64,000 nucleotides of DNA from Zoogloeaceae bacterium (GTDB lineage: Bacteria; Pseudomonadota; Gammaproteobacteria; Burkholderiales; Rhodocyclaceae): assembly GCA_024235595.1 (NCBI GenBank), contig JACKMC010000002.1, positions 186,001 to 250,000 of the forward strand, read 5' to 3'. The number at the start of each line of letters is the position of its first letter. Position 1 is the first letter of the stretch. Shown one piece after another: positions 38,795 through 48,635 of the stretch. Below the pieces are notes generated by a model. It had not been told where the DNA came from and did not search any database. It saw nothing but the letters and a program-made list of their open reading frames with translations. Made by a program: the position numbers and the translations under genes.

Positions 38795-40396
38795 ATGGAC
38801 AAGAACATGCGCAGTCTGATCACCAGTGTCCTGTTGGGTCTTTGCTGCCTGTTCGGATCTGCCCATGCGGCGCTCGATCCGGCGGTGCTGCAGGGATTTG
38901 CTTCGGAAGACTTCGGCGAGCGGCTGGCGGTCATCGGCCAGCTTGGCCAGATCGGCGACGAAGACGCGCGCCGGGTGCTCGAAGCCCTCGAAAACGACAG
39001 CCTCGCCATTGGCGGCGGCAAGGTGCTGATCTACGACGGCGAGAAGGCCATCGATGCGGCCAGCGGCGTTGCGCTCGAGGCGGTGCCGGAAGACATCGAC
39101 ACGCTTACCGTCAATAACCGCATGCGCACCGCGATCGAAGCGGCAAAGGCCGGCATGGCCCTTTTCTCGACGGACCCCACGGTACGGCTCACCGCCGCGA
39201 CCCGGCTTCGCGACGGCGTCGATGCGACGACCCTGCCACTGCTCGAGAAGGCGCTTGCCAGCGAGCAGGACGCTGCAGTGCACGAGGTGCTCACGCTTGC
39301 GGTCTCGCGCGGCAATCTCGGCTCGGGCGAGGCGGCCAAGCGGCTCTCGGCGGCAATCGCGCTGGCAGACTCCGGCGACCCTTCGGTGCTGGCGCTGCTC
39401 GAGCCGCGACTCGATGCCAGCGTCGAGCCCGATGCCGCGGTGCGGGCGGCGGTCGCCGATGCGATCAGGTCGATCGAACGGCGCCTGGCGGTGGCGGGCG
39501 CGATCGGGACGGTGTTTACCGGTCTCTCGCTGGGCTCGATCCTGCTGCTCGCAGCGCTGGGTCTCGCCATCACCTATGGCGTGATGGGCGTGATCAACAT
39601 GGCCCATGGCGAGCTGCTGATGGTTGGCGCCTATGCCACCTATGTGATCCAGGGGCTGTTCCAGAAATATCTGCCGGGCATGGTGGATGGCTACCTGCTG
39701 GCCGCGATCCCGGTGTCCTTCCTGGTCGCGGCGCTGGTCGGGGTGCTCATGGAGCGCACCGTGATCCGCTTCCTCTACGGCCGCCCGCTGGAGAGCCTGC
39801 TCGCCACCTGGGGCCTTTCGCTGGTGCTGATCCAGACCGCGCGCACCCTCTTCGGCCCGCAGAACGTGCAGGTCGACAACCCCAGCTGGATGAGCGGCGG
39901 CATCGCGCTGCTGGGCGATACCGTGCTGCCCTGGAACCGCGTCGTGATCATCGGTTTCGCCGCCTTCGTGCTGGTGCTGATCTGGCTGATGATGCAGAAG
40001 ACCCGGCTCGGCATGTTCGTGCGTGCGGTCACCCAGAACCGCTCGATGGCCGGCTGCGTTGGCGTGCCCACCGCGCGTGTGGATACCCTGGCCTTCGCCA
40101 TCGGTGCCGGGGTCGCGGGGCTGGGCGGTTGCGCGCTGTCGCAGATCGCCAACGTCGGTCCGGCGATGGGGCAGGGCTATATCGTCGATGCCTTCATGGT
40201 GGTGGTGGTCGGCGGCGTGGGCCAGCTTGCCGGCGCGGTATGGGCGGCGATGGGCCTGGGCCTGATCGCCAAGTTCCTCGAAGGCTGGACCGGTGCGGTG
40301 GTGGCGAAGATCGTGGTGCTGGTGTTCATCATCGTCTTCATCCAGAAGCGGCCGCAGGGACTGTTCGCCCTCAAGGGACGTTTCGTCGAGTCATGA
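38795..40396 (+). CDS. urtB: Urea ABC transporter permease UrtB
   Basis: A 533-aa branched-chain-type permease with the long N-terminal region usual for UrtB: a signal-like start (MRSLITSVLLGLCCLFGSAH) and about 200 residues of helical soluble sequence. The LivH-like membrane domain follows (SLGSILLLAALGLAITYGVM; GVINMAHGELLMVGAYATYV; GVGQLAGAVWAAMGLGLIAK). ATG 38795 is used; ATG 38807 is in frame. It is intact and transcribed with urtA and urtC. Confidence 0.92.
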   Translation: MDKNMRSLITSVLLGLCCLFGSAHAALDPAVLQGFASEDFGERLAVIGQLGQIGDEDARRVLEALENDSLAIGGGKVLIYDGEKAIDAASGVALEAVPEDIDTLTVNNRMRTAIEAAKAGMALFSTDPTVRLTAATRLRDGVDATTLPLLEKALASEQDAAVHEVLTLAVSRGNLGSGEAAKRLSAAIALADSGDPSVLALLEPRLDASVEPDAAVRAAVADAIRSIERRLAVAGAIGTVFTGLSLGSILLLAALGLAITYGVMGVINMAHGELLMVGAYATYVIQGLFQKYLPGMVDGYLLAAIPVSFLVAALVGVLMERTVIRFLYGRPLESLLATWGLSLVLIQTARTLFGPQNVQVDNPSWMSGGIALLGDTVLPWNRVVIIGFAAFVLVLIWLMMQKTRLGMFVRAVTQNRSMAGCVGVPTARVDTLAFAIGAGVAGLGGCALSQIANVGPAMGQGYIVDAFMVVVVGGVGQLAGAVWAAMGLGLIAKFLEGWTGAVVAKIVVLVFIIVFIQKRPQGLFALKGRFVES

Positions 40397-40538
40397 GCCC
40401 GAATCATGCCCCGGCCTACTGCTGCGCGCCGCCGGGCCGGCGCTGCGATGCTCGCCGTACCACTTGGGCGGCTGCGCTTCTCCCACCCGTGCGACGGCGC
40501 TCGCAGCGGCCGGTGCACGTTTCGACGCAGTCTTGAAC

Positions 40539-41744
40539 ATGGAAAAGCACATGAGAACCCCACTGACAATCCGCTTCCTCACCAGCATGCCGCGCAAGGG
40601 CTGGCTGGCGCTGGCGATCTTTGCCCTGGTGGCCTGGGTCGGCGTGCCGATGGCGCATCTGATGTTGCCCGAATCGAGTCCCTTCTCGGTATCGGCCTAC
40701 ACCGTCACCCTGATGGGCAAGATTCTCTGCTATGCGGTGGTGGCGGTGGCGATGGACCTGATCTGGGGCTATGCGGGGATCCTTTCGCTCGGCCACGGTC
40801 TGTTCTTCGCGCTCGGCGGTTACGGCTTCGGCATGTACCTGATGCGCCAGATCGGCACCGACGGCAGCTATGGGGTAAACCTGCCCGACTTCATGGTGTT
40901 CCTCGACTGGAAGGAGCTGCCGTGGTTCTGGGTCGGCTCCGACAGCTTCCTGTGGGCGCTGGTCCTGGTGGTGGCGGTGCCGGGCGCGCTGGCCTTCATC
41001 TTCGGCTATTTTGCCTTTCGCTCGCGGATCAAGGGGGTGTATTTCTCGATCATCACCCAGGCCCTCACCTACGCCGCGATGCTGCTGTTCTTCCGCAACG
41101 AGACCGGCTTCGGCGGCAACAACGGCTTCACGGACTTCAAGCGCATCCTCGGTTACGACATCACCTCGCCCGAGATGCGGCTGACTCTCTTCGGCCTGTC
41201 GGCGGCGCTGCTGATGTTCGTGCTGCTGCTGGGGCGCTACCTGGTGACCTCGAAGTTCGGCCGGGTGCTGGCGGCGATCCGCGATGCCGAGAGCCGGGTC
41301 ATGTTCATCGGCTATCAGCCGCTGTGGTACAAGCTCTTCATCTGGACGCTGTCGGCGGTGCTGTGTGCGCTCGCCGGGGCGCTCTACGTGCCGCAGGTGG
41401 GTATCATCAACCCTTCCGAGATGAGCGCCGCAAACTCCATCGAGATCGCCATCTGGGTGGCGGTGGGCGGGCGCGGCACGCTCGTCGGGCCGGTGATCGG
41501 GGCCTTCATCGTCAATCTTGCGAAGAGCTTCTTCACCGTCGAGTTCCCCGAGTACTGGCTGTTCTTCCTGGGCTTCCTGTTCATCGGCGTGACCCTGTTC
41601 CTGCCTGACGGCGTGGTGGGGCTGTGGCGCAAACTGTTCGCCCGCAAGCCGGCCACCGAAACCGAAAGCCCGCCTCCCGTCCAGAAGCCGGCCGCGGTGC
41701 CGGAAAAGGATGAGCACCTGGCCGCCAAGGGAGCAGCAGCATGA
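40539..41744 (+). CDS. urtC: Urea ABC transporter permease UrtC
   Basis: A 401-aa LivM-type permease: AMDLIWGYAGILSLGHGLFF, FRSRIKGVYFSIITQALTYA, GFGGNNGFTDFKRILGYD, AIRDAESRVMFIGYQPLWYK and GGRGTLVGPVIGAFIVNLAK, all matching UrtC. ATG 40539 (MEKHMRTPL) is used; ATG 40551 is in frame. The end overlaps urtD by 4 nt (ATGA). A 142-nt gap to urtB shows no gene. Confidence 0.92.
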   Translation: MEKHMRTPLTIRFLTSMPRKGWLALAIFALVAWVGVPMAHLMLPESSPFSVSAYTVTLMGKILCYAVVAVAMDLIWGYAGILSLGHGLFFALGGYGFGMYLMRQIGTDGSYGVNLPDFMVFLDWKELPWFWVGSDSFLWALVLVVAVPGALAFIFGYFAFRSRIKGVYFSIITQALTYAAMLLFFRNETGFGGNNGFTDFKRILGYDITSPEMRLTLFGLSAALLMFVLLLGRYLVTSKFGRVLAAIRDAESRVMFIGYQPLWYKLFIWTLSAVLCALAGALYVPQVGIINPSEMSAANSIEIAIWVAVGGRGTLVGPVIGAFIVNLAKSFFTVEFPEYWLFFLGFLFIGVTLFLPDGVVGLWRKLFARKPATETESPPPVQKPAAVPEKDEHLAAKGAAA

Positions 41745-42595
41745 ACAAGGTCCTCGACCCCCAGGGAGTGCGTCCCGAAGGCCTCAACGACCGCGAGAAC
41801 TGGGAAGGGCCGGCCTCCGACGGTCACGTTTTCAGGGCCGGCGAGCTGGACCTGTCGCACAAGGTCATCCTCTATCTGGACGACATCTCGGTGAGCTTCG
41901 ACGGCTTCAAGGCGCTCAACAAGCTGAACCTCGCGATCGACGCCGGCGAGCTGCGCTGCATCATCGGGCCCAACGGCGCCGGCAAGACCACCATGATGGA
42001 CGTCATCACCGGCAAGACGCGGCCCGACGAGGGCAAGTGCTTCTTCGGCCAGACCATCGACCTGACCCGCATGACCGAGCCCGAGATCGCCCACGCCGGC
42101 ATCGGCCGCAAGTTCCAGAAGCCCACCATCTTCGAGCATCACACCGCCTTCGAGAACCTCGAGCTGGCGATGAAGATGGACAAGCGGGTTTGGAAGAGCC
42201 TGTTCGCGGCGCTTTCGGACGATGAGTACGACCGGGTCTCCGACGTGCTCAGGCAGATCCGTCTCGATCACGAAGCCGAGCGCCCGGCCGGCCTGCTCTC
42301 GCACGGCCAGAAGCAGTGGCTCGAGATCGGCATGTTGCTGATGCAGGAGCCGCGGCTGCTGTTGCTCGACGAGCCCGTGGCCGGCATGACCGACGACGAG
42401 ACCGAGCGCACCGCAGAGCTTTTCGTGAGCCTCGCCGGCAAGCATTCGCTGGTGGTGGTCGAGCACGACATGAGCTTCGTCGAAGCGCTGGGCGGCCTGG
42501 TCACGGTGCTGCACGAAGGCTCGGTGCTCGCCGAGGGCGACCTCGCCACGGTGCAGAACGACCAACGGGTGATTGAAGTGTATCTGGGCCGCTGA
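41741..42595 (+). CDS. urtD: Urea ABC transporter ATP-binding protein UrtD
   Basis: A 284-aa ATPase with Walker A GPNGAGKTT, signature LSHGQKQWLEIGMLL (SHGQ form usual for UrtD), Walker B RLLLLDEPVAGMTDDE and H-loop VVVEHDMSFVE. The N-terminal extension of about 35 residues is normal for UrtD. It overlaps urtC by 4 nt. Confidence 0.95.
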   Translation: MNKVLDPQGVRPEGLNDRENWEGPASDGHVFRAGELDLSHKVILYLDDISVSFDGFKALNKLNLAIDAGELRCIIGPNGAGKTTMMDVITGKTRPDEGKCFFGQTIDLTRMTEPEIAHAGIGRKFQKPTIFEHHTAFENLELAMKMDKRVWKSLFAALSDDEYDRVSDVLRQIRLDHEAERPAGLLSHGQKQWLEIGMLLMQEPRLLLLDEPVAGMTDDETERTAELFVSLAGKHSLVVVEHDMSFVEALGGLVTVLHEGSVLAEGDLATVQNDQRVIEVYLGR

Positions 42596-42599
42596 TGCG

Positions 42600-42686
42600 G
42601 CCCGGTGATTGGTTATTGGTGATTCGCAGAGGCGTCGAGTCGGTGCGGCCCCGCTGATTACCAATCCCCGATAACCACTTACCGGC
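42600..42686. repeat. Imperfect inverted repeat between urtD and urtE
   Basis: GGTGATTGGTTATTGG (about 42603-42618) pairs imperfectly with the complement of CCAATCCCCGATAACCA (about 42662-42678). A long hairpin could form in the message. It looks like a short intergenic repeat element; copy number elsewhere is unknown. Confidence 0.45.
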
Positions 42687-42701
42687 ATGGAGCAACATGA
42701 A

Positions 42702-43406
42702 ATGCTAGAAGTCAAAGATCTCAACCAGTATTACGGCGGCAGCCACATCCTGCGCGACCTCAGCTTCGAGGTGCCGATGGGCAAGGTCACCACGCTGCTG
42801 GGGCGTAACGGGGTGGGCAAGACCACCTTGCTCAAGACGCTGATGGGCCTTGTGCCCGCTGCCAGGGGCAGCATCCACTTCGGCGAGGGTGGCGAAGTGC
42901 AGGACATCACCCGCGCCAAATCCTTCGAGCGGGTGCGCGCCGGCATCGGCTATGTGCCGCAGGGGCGCGAGATCTTTCCGCGCCTCACGGTCGAGGAGAA
43001 CCTGCACATGGGGCTCGCCAGCAAGCCGGCGTCGACGCCCATGCCGCAACGCATCTTCGAGATGTTCCCGGTGCTCAGGCAGATGCTCGGCCGTCGTGGT
43101 GGCGATCTCTCCGGCGGGCAGCAGCAACAGCTCGCGATCGGCAGGGCGCTGGCCATGGGGCCCAGGCTGCTGATCCTCGACGAACCCACCGAAGGCATCC
43201 AGCCTTCCATCATCAAGGACATCGAGCGCGCCATCCGGGCGCTCGCCGCAACCGGCGAGATGGCGATCCTGCTGGTCGAACAGTATTACGATTTCGCCGA
43301 ATCGCTGGCAGACCACTACCTGCTCATGGAGCGCGGCGAGATCATCATGCGCGGCGAGGGCAAGGACATGCCGGCGCACGGGGTGAGGGAAGCGCTGGCG
43401 GTGTGA
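42702..43406 (+). CDS. urtE: Urea ABC transporter ATP-binding protein UrtE
   Basis: A 234-aa ATPase: Walker A GRNGVGKTT, signature LSGGQQQQLAIGRAL, Walker B LLILDEPTEGIQPS, H-loop LLVEQYYDFAE. The start MLEVKDLNQYYGGSHILRDL is typical for UrtE. ATG 42702 has GGAG 9 nt upstream and is preferred over ATG 42687. Last gene of urtABCDE, convergent with a histidine kinase gene. Confidence 0.95.
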   Translation: MLEVKDLNQYYGGSHILRDLSFEVPMGKVTTLLGRNGVGKTTLLKTLMGLVPAARGSIHFGEGGEVQDITRAKSFERVRAGIGYVPQGREIFPRLTVEENLHMGLASKPASTPMPQRIFEMFPVLRQMLGRRGGDLSGGQQQQLAIGRALAMGPRLLILDEPTEGIQPSIIKDIERAIRALAATGEMAILLVEQYYDFAESLADHYLLMERGEIIMRGEGKDMPAHGVREALAV

Positions 43407-43427
43407 TGGCCGGTCGCCGGCCGGTGC

Positions 43428-44845
43428 CTACCTCGCCGTGCGGGCGGCCCCCGCGCCCGGGTGCGGAAACTCGATCCGGAATACCGTGTGGTCGTCGCGC
43501 GACTCGACGCTGACCGTGCCGCCGTGCAGTTCGGCGATCGAGCGCGTGATCGCGAGGCCGAGGCCCGAGCCTTCGCCGTGCAGCCTGCGTTCGGCACTGC
43601 CGCGATGAAAACGCTCGAATATACGCGTCAGCTGATCCGCGGGAATCGGCGCCCCCGCATTTCTGACCGAGAGACAGACTTTTCCGCCTTCCAGGGTCTC
43701 GATCGATATCTCGATCTGGCCTTGCGGTGGAGTGTGGCGCAGCGCGTTGGACAGCAGGTTTGAGATCGCGCGACGCAGCATGAGTCGGTCGCCGATCACC
43801 GCGGCGGTGCCCGACAGTGAAATTCGCACGGCCTTCTCTTCGGCAAGCGCCTCGTAAAAATCGATCAGCGCCTCGACCTCATGCGCGAGCGCGACGCGCT
43901 CCACCGGGCGGGGCAGGCGCCCGTTCTCGGCCTGGGCCAGAAACAGCATGTCGCCGATCATGCGCGCAATGCGCTCGTATTCCTCGAGGTTGGAGGCGAG
44001 GATCTCGCGATAGTCTTCGGCGCTGCGGCTGCGCGAGAGCGCGACCTGGGTCTGGGTCATGAGGTTGGAGACCGGCGTGCGAAGTTCGTGCGCGATATCG
44101 GCCGAGAACTCCCCAAGACGCTGGAACGACGACTCCAGCCGGTCCAGCATGCCGTTGAAGGCCTCCACCAGCTCGAGCACCTCGGAGGGTGCATCTTTCT
44201 CGGTGAGGCGCTTGCCGAGCTCTTCGGCCGAGAGCCCTCGTGCGGTCGCAGTCATCCTGCGCAGCGGCGCGAGGCCCTTGTGCGCGGTAAACCAGCCGGT
44301 CGTTGCGGCGAGAACCACGGCAAGGGCGATGCCCATCCACAGGCGAAGCCGCAATTGCTGCAGGAAGTGCATGTGGTGCGAGATGTCGAGCCCGATGAGT
44401 ATCCGCAGGCTGCCTGCCCGGGCCTCGGACAGGGGCATCTCGAGCAGCGCCTCGCGACCGATGTATTGATGCCCGTCCTTGAACCACACCGTGTCGGCCT
44501 CTGGCAGCCTTTCGCCGGCAAGTTGCGCTGGCGGGAAATACGCCGACCGCGCCGAATAGAGTGCGTCTCCATCGAGGTTTCTCACCACGACGCCCATGGT
44601 GTCGTGACCGACGAAGGCGTCGGCCAGGCGCGTTGTGGCAAGCTTTCAAGCTTGTCGCGCGAGGTGGTGTGCCGCAGCAGATTCTGGATCAGGTTGAGCT
44701 TGCCCGAGAGTTCGTGATTGTCGAGCTCGCGGAAATGGCTCTCGATGGCGCGGTTCATGACCACCCCGACGAGGATCAGGAACACCCCGGTCAGCAGGGC
44801 GAACAAGGCCGCCAGGCGGACCGTGAGCGAGGCCTTGAAGCGCAA
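43428..44845 (-). CDS. copS: Heavy-metal sensor histidine kinase (CopS/CusS), one frameshift
   Basis: Two membrane helices (AALFALLTGVFLILVGVVMN; LRLWMGIALAVVLAATTGWF) flank a periplasmic sensor domain. HAMP, then H-box FSADIAHELRTPVSNLMTQT, N-box NLLSNALRHT, G-box FHRGSAERRLHGEGSGLGLA. About 472 residues, of CusS/CopS type. The frame breaks near 44635 in the sensor domain. The start is probably TTG 44845, 2 nt after the regulator stop, behind GAGGAAG. It senses periplasmic copper or silver, judged by the genes around it. Confidence 0.82.
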
Positions 44846-44847
44846 GT

Positions 44848-45531
44848 TCAGGCTTCCTCGCGAATCTCGAGCACGTAACCCATGCCGCGCACGGTGTGGA
44901 TGAGCTTCGGCTCGAAGGAGTCGTCCACTTTCGCACGCAGGCGCCGCACCGCCACTTCGATGACGTTGGTGTCGCTGTCGAAGTTCATGTCCCACACCTG
45001 CGAGGCAATCAGCGAGCGTGGCAGGACTTCGCCCTGGCGTCGCAACAGCAGCTCGAGCAGACCGAACTCCTTGGCGGTGAGGTCGATGCGCCGGCCCGCG
45101 CGCGTCACCCTGCGACGCAGCAGATCGAGTTGCAGATCGGCCGCGCCGAGCACCGTCGGCTCGGTGCCGGTGCGGCCTCGCCTGAGCAGGGTTCGGACGC
45201 GGGCCAGCAGTTCGGCAAAGGCGAAGGGCTTGACCAGATAGTCGTCGGCGCCGAGCTCGAGCCCCTTGACGCGGTCCTCGACCTGATCGCGTGCAGTCAG
45301 GAAGAGCACCGGCATCTGGCTGCCGCCGCGGCGCACGGTCTCGAGGAGCTGCCAGCCGTCGAGGCCGGGCAACATCACGTCGAGGATCAGCAACTCGTAG
45401 CCGCCGGTCAGCGCCAGGTGCAGCCCGTCGATGCCGGTGCGGGCGAGGTCGGTGTTGTAACCGGCTTCGTTGAGGCCCTGGCGCAGGTAGTCCCCGGTCT
45501 TGATCTCATCCTCGACAATCAGAACCTTCAT
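44848..45531 (-). CDS. copR: Copper response regulator (CopR/CusR, OmpR family)
   Basis: A 227-aa OmpR-family regulator: receiver with MKVLIVEDEIKTGDYL, phospho-Asp in ELLILDVMLPGLDGWQLL, Lys in DDYLVKPFAFAELLARVRTL; winged helix with LTAKEFGLLELLLRRQGEVL, then NFDSDTNVIEVAVRRLRAKV and HTVRGMGYVLEIRE. It likely binds the 18-bp boxes at 45590, 53731 and 53779. Divergent from copA with 179 nt between. Confidence 0.92.
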   Translation of the reverse strand: MKVLIVEDEIKTGDYLRQGLNEAGYNTDLARTGIDGLHLALTGGYELLILDVMLPGLDGWQLLETVRRGGSQMPVLFLTARDQVEDRVKGLELGADDYLVKPFAFAELLARVRTLLRRGRTGTEPTVLGAADLQLDLLRRRVTRAGRRIDLTAKEFGLLELLLRRQGEVLPRSLIASQVWDMNFDSDTNVIEVAVRRLRAKVDDSFEPKLIHTVRGMGYVLEIREEA

Positions 45532-45589
45532 CGCGGCATGTCCTCATTCATGTAGGCGAGTGTGCCAGCACTGCGGCGACTGCGACAAA

Positions 45590-45607
45590 GATTACAAACA
45601 TGTAATT
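45590..45607. promoter_or_regulatory. CopR box between copRS and copA
   Basis: GATTACAAACATGTAATT: inverted half-sites GATTAC and GTAATT around 6 nt. It shares its design with two boxes near 53.7 kb and sits in the divergent copR/copA promoter region. Confidence 0.65.
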
Positions 45608-45710
45608 GCCGCGTCACCTCCATGTCTCCACGATTTCCCCAGACTGCGGGCTCGACGGGCCCAGTCATGCGTCGTGACTGCATCCCGGCCTGAGAATCCG
45701 AGGAGATGCA

Positions 45711-47561
45711 ATGGACCGACTTTCACGCTTGCCTGCCGCTGGCGCAGGGATCTCGAGGCGACGCTTCGTGCAGGGACTGGCTGCGGGCGGCGTGCTCGCC
45801 GGGCTGCCCGGTCTCGTGCAGGCAGCGCTTGCAGATCCAGCCGCGACGAGCACCGGCGCCGCGCCGGTGCTGTCGGGAACCGATATCGATCTGGTGATCG
45901 CCGAATCCGCTGTCAATTTCACCGGCCAGCCGCGCCTGGCGACCACCATCAACGGTTCGATTCCCGCTCCCACGCTGCGCTTGCGCGAAGGCGACACGGT
46001 CACCATCCGGGTCACCAACAAGCTGCCCGTAAGCACCTCGATCCACTGGCACGGCATCATCCTGCCCTACCAGATGGACGGCGTGCCGGGCATCAGCTTC
46101 GGCGGCATCGCGCCGGGTGAGACCTTCACCTACCGCTTCCGCATCGAGCAAAGTGGCACCTATTGGTATCACTCCCACTCCGGCATGCAGGAGCTCACCG
46201 GCATGTATGGCGCGATCGTCGTCGAGCCGCGTGACGGCGAGCGGATCCGTGCCAACCGCGACCATGTGGTGTTGCTGTCGGACTGGACGGACGAAGATCC
46301 GATGCGGGTTTTCGCCAAACTCAAGAGCCAGAGCGACTACTACAACTACCACCAGCCTACGGCAGTGGATTTCTTCCGTGACGCGTCCAGCGCGGGCCTG
46401 AAGGCGGCGATCGACAAGCGCAAGATGTGGAATGAGATGCGCATGAGCCCGACCGACCTGGCGGACCTGTCGGCCGCAACCCTCACCTATCTCATGAACG
46501 GCACGACCCCGGCCGGCAACTGGACCGGGCAGTTCAGACCGGGCGAACGGCTGCGGCTGCGCTTCATCAACGGCGCCGGCAACACCTTTTACGATGTCCG
46601 TATCCCGGGCCTCAGGATGACGGTGGTGCAATCGGACGGGGTCGATGTCGAGCCGGTGACGGTGGATGAGTTCCGCTTCGGCCCGGGCGAGACCTACGAC
46701 GTGATCGTCGAGCCGAAAGACGAGGCTTACACCGTCTTCGCGCAGTCGATGGATCGCACCGGCCATGCCCGCGGCACGCTCGCGGTGCGTGCGGGGCTGG
46801 AAGCGCCGGTGCCGCAGCCCGACAAGGTCGAATGGCTGAGCATGGCCGACATGATGGGCGCGATGGGTTCGATGGCCGGCATGAATCACGCCGCGATGGG
46901 GCAAGCCATGCCGGGGATGGGTCACGGCGCGATGCCGATGCAGCACGACATGGCGGGCATGAATCACGACGCGATGGCGATGGACCACAGCCAGCACGCG
47001 ATGCCCGGCGGGGCCGCCAATCCGCTCGCCAGGCCCAGTGGCACGGCGCGCCACGCCCGCCCCGAGTACGGACCGAGCACCGACATGCGCGTCGACATGG
47101 CGCGTACCAATCTTGACGACCCCGGCATCGGTCTGCGTGGCAACGGGCGCAGGGTGCTGACCCTGGCGGATCTGTCCTCCGTCGGCGGTGCGATGGATCC
47201 GCGCGGCGCGGAGCGCGAGATCGAACTGCACCTGACCGGCAACATGGAGCGCTACACCTGGTCCTTCGACGGCCTCGAGTTCGGCCAGTCCACGCCGGTG
47301 CATTTGCGCTACGGCGAGCGGGTGCGGGTGATCCTGCACAACGACACCATGATGACCCACCCGATGCACCTGCACGGCATGTGGAGCGAGCTCGAAACCG
47401 CCGAAGGCCGGTTCCAGGCGCGCCGCCACACCCTCCCGGTACAGCCGGCGCAGCGCATCAGCTTCCTGGTCACCGCGGACGCACTCGGCCGCTGGGCCTG
47501 GCATTGCCACCTCATGTTCCACATGGACGCGGGCATGTTCCGCGAAGTGGTGGTGGCATGA
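45711..47561 (+). CDS. copA: Multicopper oxidase CopA (copper resistance)
   Basis: A 616-aa periplasmic multicopper oxidase exported by Tat (SRRRFVQG near residue 16). Copper ligands: SIHWHGIILP, YWYHSHSG, HPMHLHG and HCHLMFHMDAGM. A Met/His-rich segment at about residues 380-430 (MMGAMGSMAGMNHAAMG..., MDHSQHAM) would bind Cu(I), as in CopA/PcoA. It oxidises Cu(I) to Cu(II) and helps store copper. It is the first gene of the copA-copB-cupredoxin group. Confidence 0.95.
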   Translation: MDRLSRLPAAGAGISRRRFVQGLAAGGVLAGLPGLVQAALADPAATSTGAAPVLSGTDIDLVIAESAVNFTGQPRLATTINGSIPAPTLRLREGDTVTIRVTNKLPVSTSIHWHGIILPYQMDGVPGISFGGIAPGETFTYRFRIEQSGTYWYHSHSGMQELTGMYGAIVVEPRDGERIRANRDHVVLLSDWTDEDPMRVFAKLKSQSDYYNYHQPTAVDFFRDASSAGLKAAIDKRKMWNEMRMSPTDLADLSAATLTYLMNGTTPAGNWTGQFRPGERLRLRFINGAGNTFYDVRIPGLRMTVVQSDGVDVEPVTVDEFRFGPGETYDVIVEPKDEAYTVFAQSMDRTGHARGTLAVRAGLEAPVPQPDKVEWLSMADMMGAMGSMAGMNHAAMGQAMPGMGHGAMPMQHDMAGMNHDAMAMDHSQHAMPGGAANPLARPSGTARHARPEYGPSTDMRVDMARTNLDDPGIGLRGNGRRVLTLADLSSVGGAMDPRGAEREIELHLTGNMERYTWSFDGLEFGQSTPVHLRYGERVRVILHNDTMMTHPMHLHGMWSELETAEGRFQARRHTLPVQPAQRISFLVTADALGRWAWHCHLMFHMDAGMFREVVVA

Positions 47562-47587
47562 GGATTCGAATCGCAAGGACGCCTACC

Positions 47588-48589
47588 ATGCATCGCCTGA
47601 GCACGTTCGCCCTCGCCCTCGCTCTTTCGGGCGCCTCGGCCGCCTGGGCCGAGTCCGCGCCGATGACCAGCATGAGCGATGACGGCCACGCAGGGCATCA
47701 CGGTGCCTCGCCGTCCGCGCCTGCGCCGGCGCCGGATGCGCCAATGTCGGGAATGAAGCACGACGCCGCCGTGCAACCCGCGGCGACGCCCGCTTCAGGC
47801 GGCGATGGCGACATGAGCGGCATGGAGCATGGCGAGATGAACATGCAGGGCGGCGCCGCACCGGCCGACGCCCGCGACCCCCATGCCTATTCGGGCGGAT
47901 TCACGCTCGACGGGGGCAAATACGCATCGGCCGGCCCGCGGCAACTGCGCCTCGCCGACGAGCACGAATTCGGCAGTCTGCTGCTCGACCGGCTCGAGCG
48001 GGTGCTTACCCGCGACGGCGACGCCACCGCCTACGATGCCCAGGCCCGGTTCGGTCGCGACTACGACCGCCTGGTGATCAAGGCTGAGGGCGAGTATGCG
48101 CAGGAGACGCTGCAGGAGGCGCGTACCGAGCTGCTGTGGGGCCACGCCATCGCGAACTACTGGGACACTCAGCTTGGGGTCCGCGCGGATAGCGGATCCG
48201 GGCCCGATCGCAGCTGGCTGGCCTTCGGGGTACAAGGCCTGTCCCCTTACTGGTTCGAAGTCGATGCCACCGCCTATCTTGGCGACGCAGGGCGCAGCGC
48301 GCTGCGACTTGGCGCGGAGTACGAGTTGCTGCTGACCCAGCGCCTGGTGCTGCAGCCGCACCTCGAGGTGAATTTCTACGGCAAGCGCGACCAAGCCCGT
48401 GGCCTCGGCAGCGGCCTCGCCGACGCAGTCGCCGGCGTGCGCCTGCGCTATGAAATCGCCCGCCAGTTTGCGCCCTACGTCGGCGTCGAATGGGCTGGCA
48501 AATTTGGTCAGACGGCCGATCTTGCGCGCGCCGAAGGCGAGCGCACGAAAGAAACGCGTTGGGTTGCGGGCCTTCGCGTGTGGTTCTGA
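47588..48589 (+). CDS. copB: Copper resistance outer-membrane protein CopB
   Basis: A 333-aa protein: signal peptide (MHRLSTFALALALSGASAAW), a Met/His-rich segment (MSGMKHD; MSGMEHGEMNMQGG), then a CopB-type beta-barrel (FGSLLLDRLERVLTRDGDAT; YDAQARFGRDYDRLVIKAEG; GLRVWF final Phe). It binds or exports copper at the outer membrane. ATG 47588 has AAGGA 8 nt upstream; ATG 47558, overlapping the copA stop, is also in frame. Confidence 0.92.
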   Translation: MHRLSTFALALALSGASAAWAESAPMTSMSDDGHAGHHGASPSAPAPAPDAPMSGMKHDAAVQPAATPASGGDGDMSGMEHGEMNMQGGAAPADARDPHAYSGGFTLDGGKYASAGPRQLRLADEHEFGSLLLDRLERVLTRDGDATAYDAQARFGRDYDRLVIKAEGEYAQETLQEARTELLWGHAIANYWDTQLGVRADSGSGPDRSWLAFGVQGLSPYWFEVDATAYLGDAGRSALRLGAEYELLLTQRLVLQPHLEVNFYGKRDQARGLGSGLADAVAGVRLRYEIARQFAPYVGVEWAGKFGQTADLARAEGERTKETRWVAGLRVWF

Positions 48590-48635
48590 CAACGCCCCGA
48601 TCCAATAGTCACCTCCAACAAAGAGAGAATCGAAC

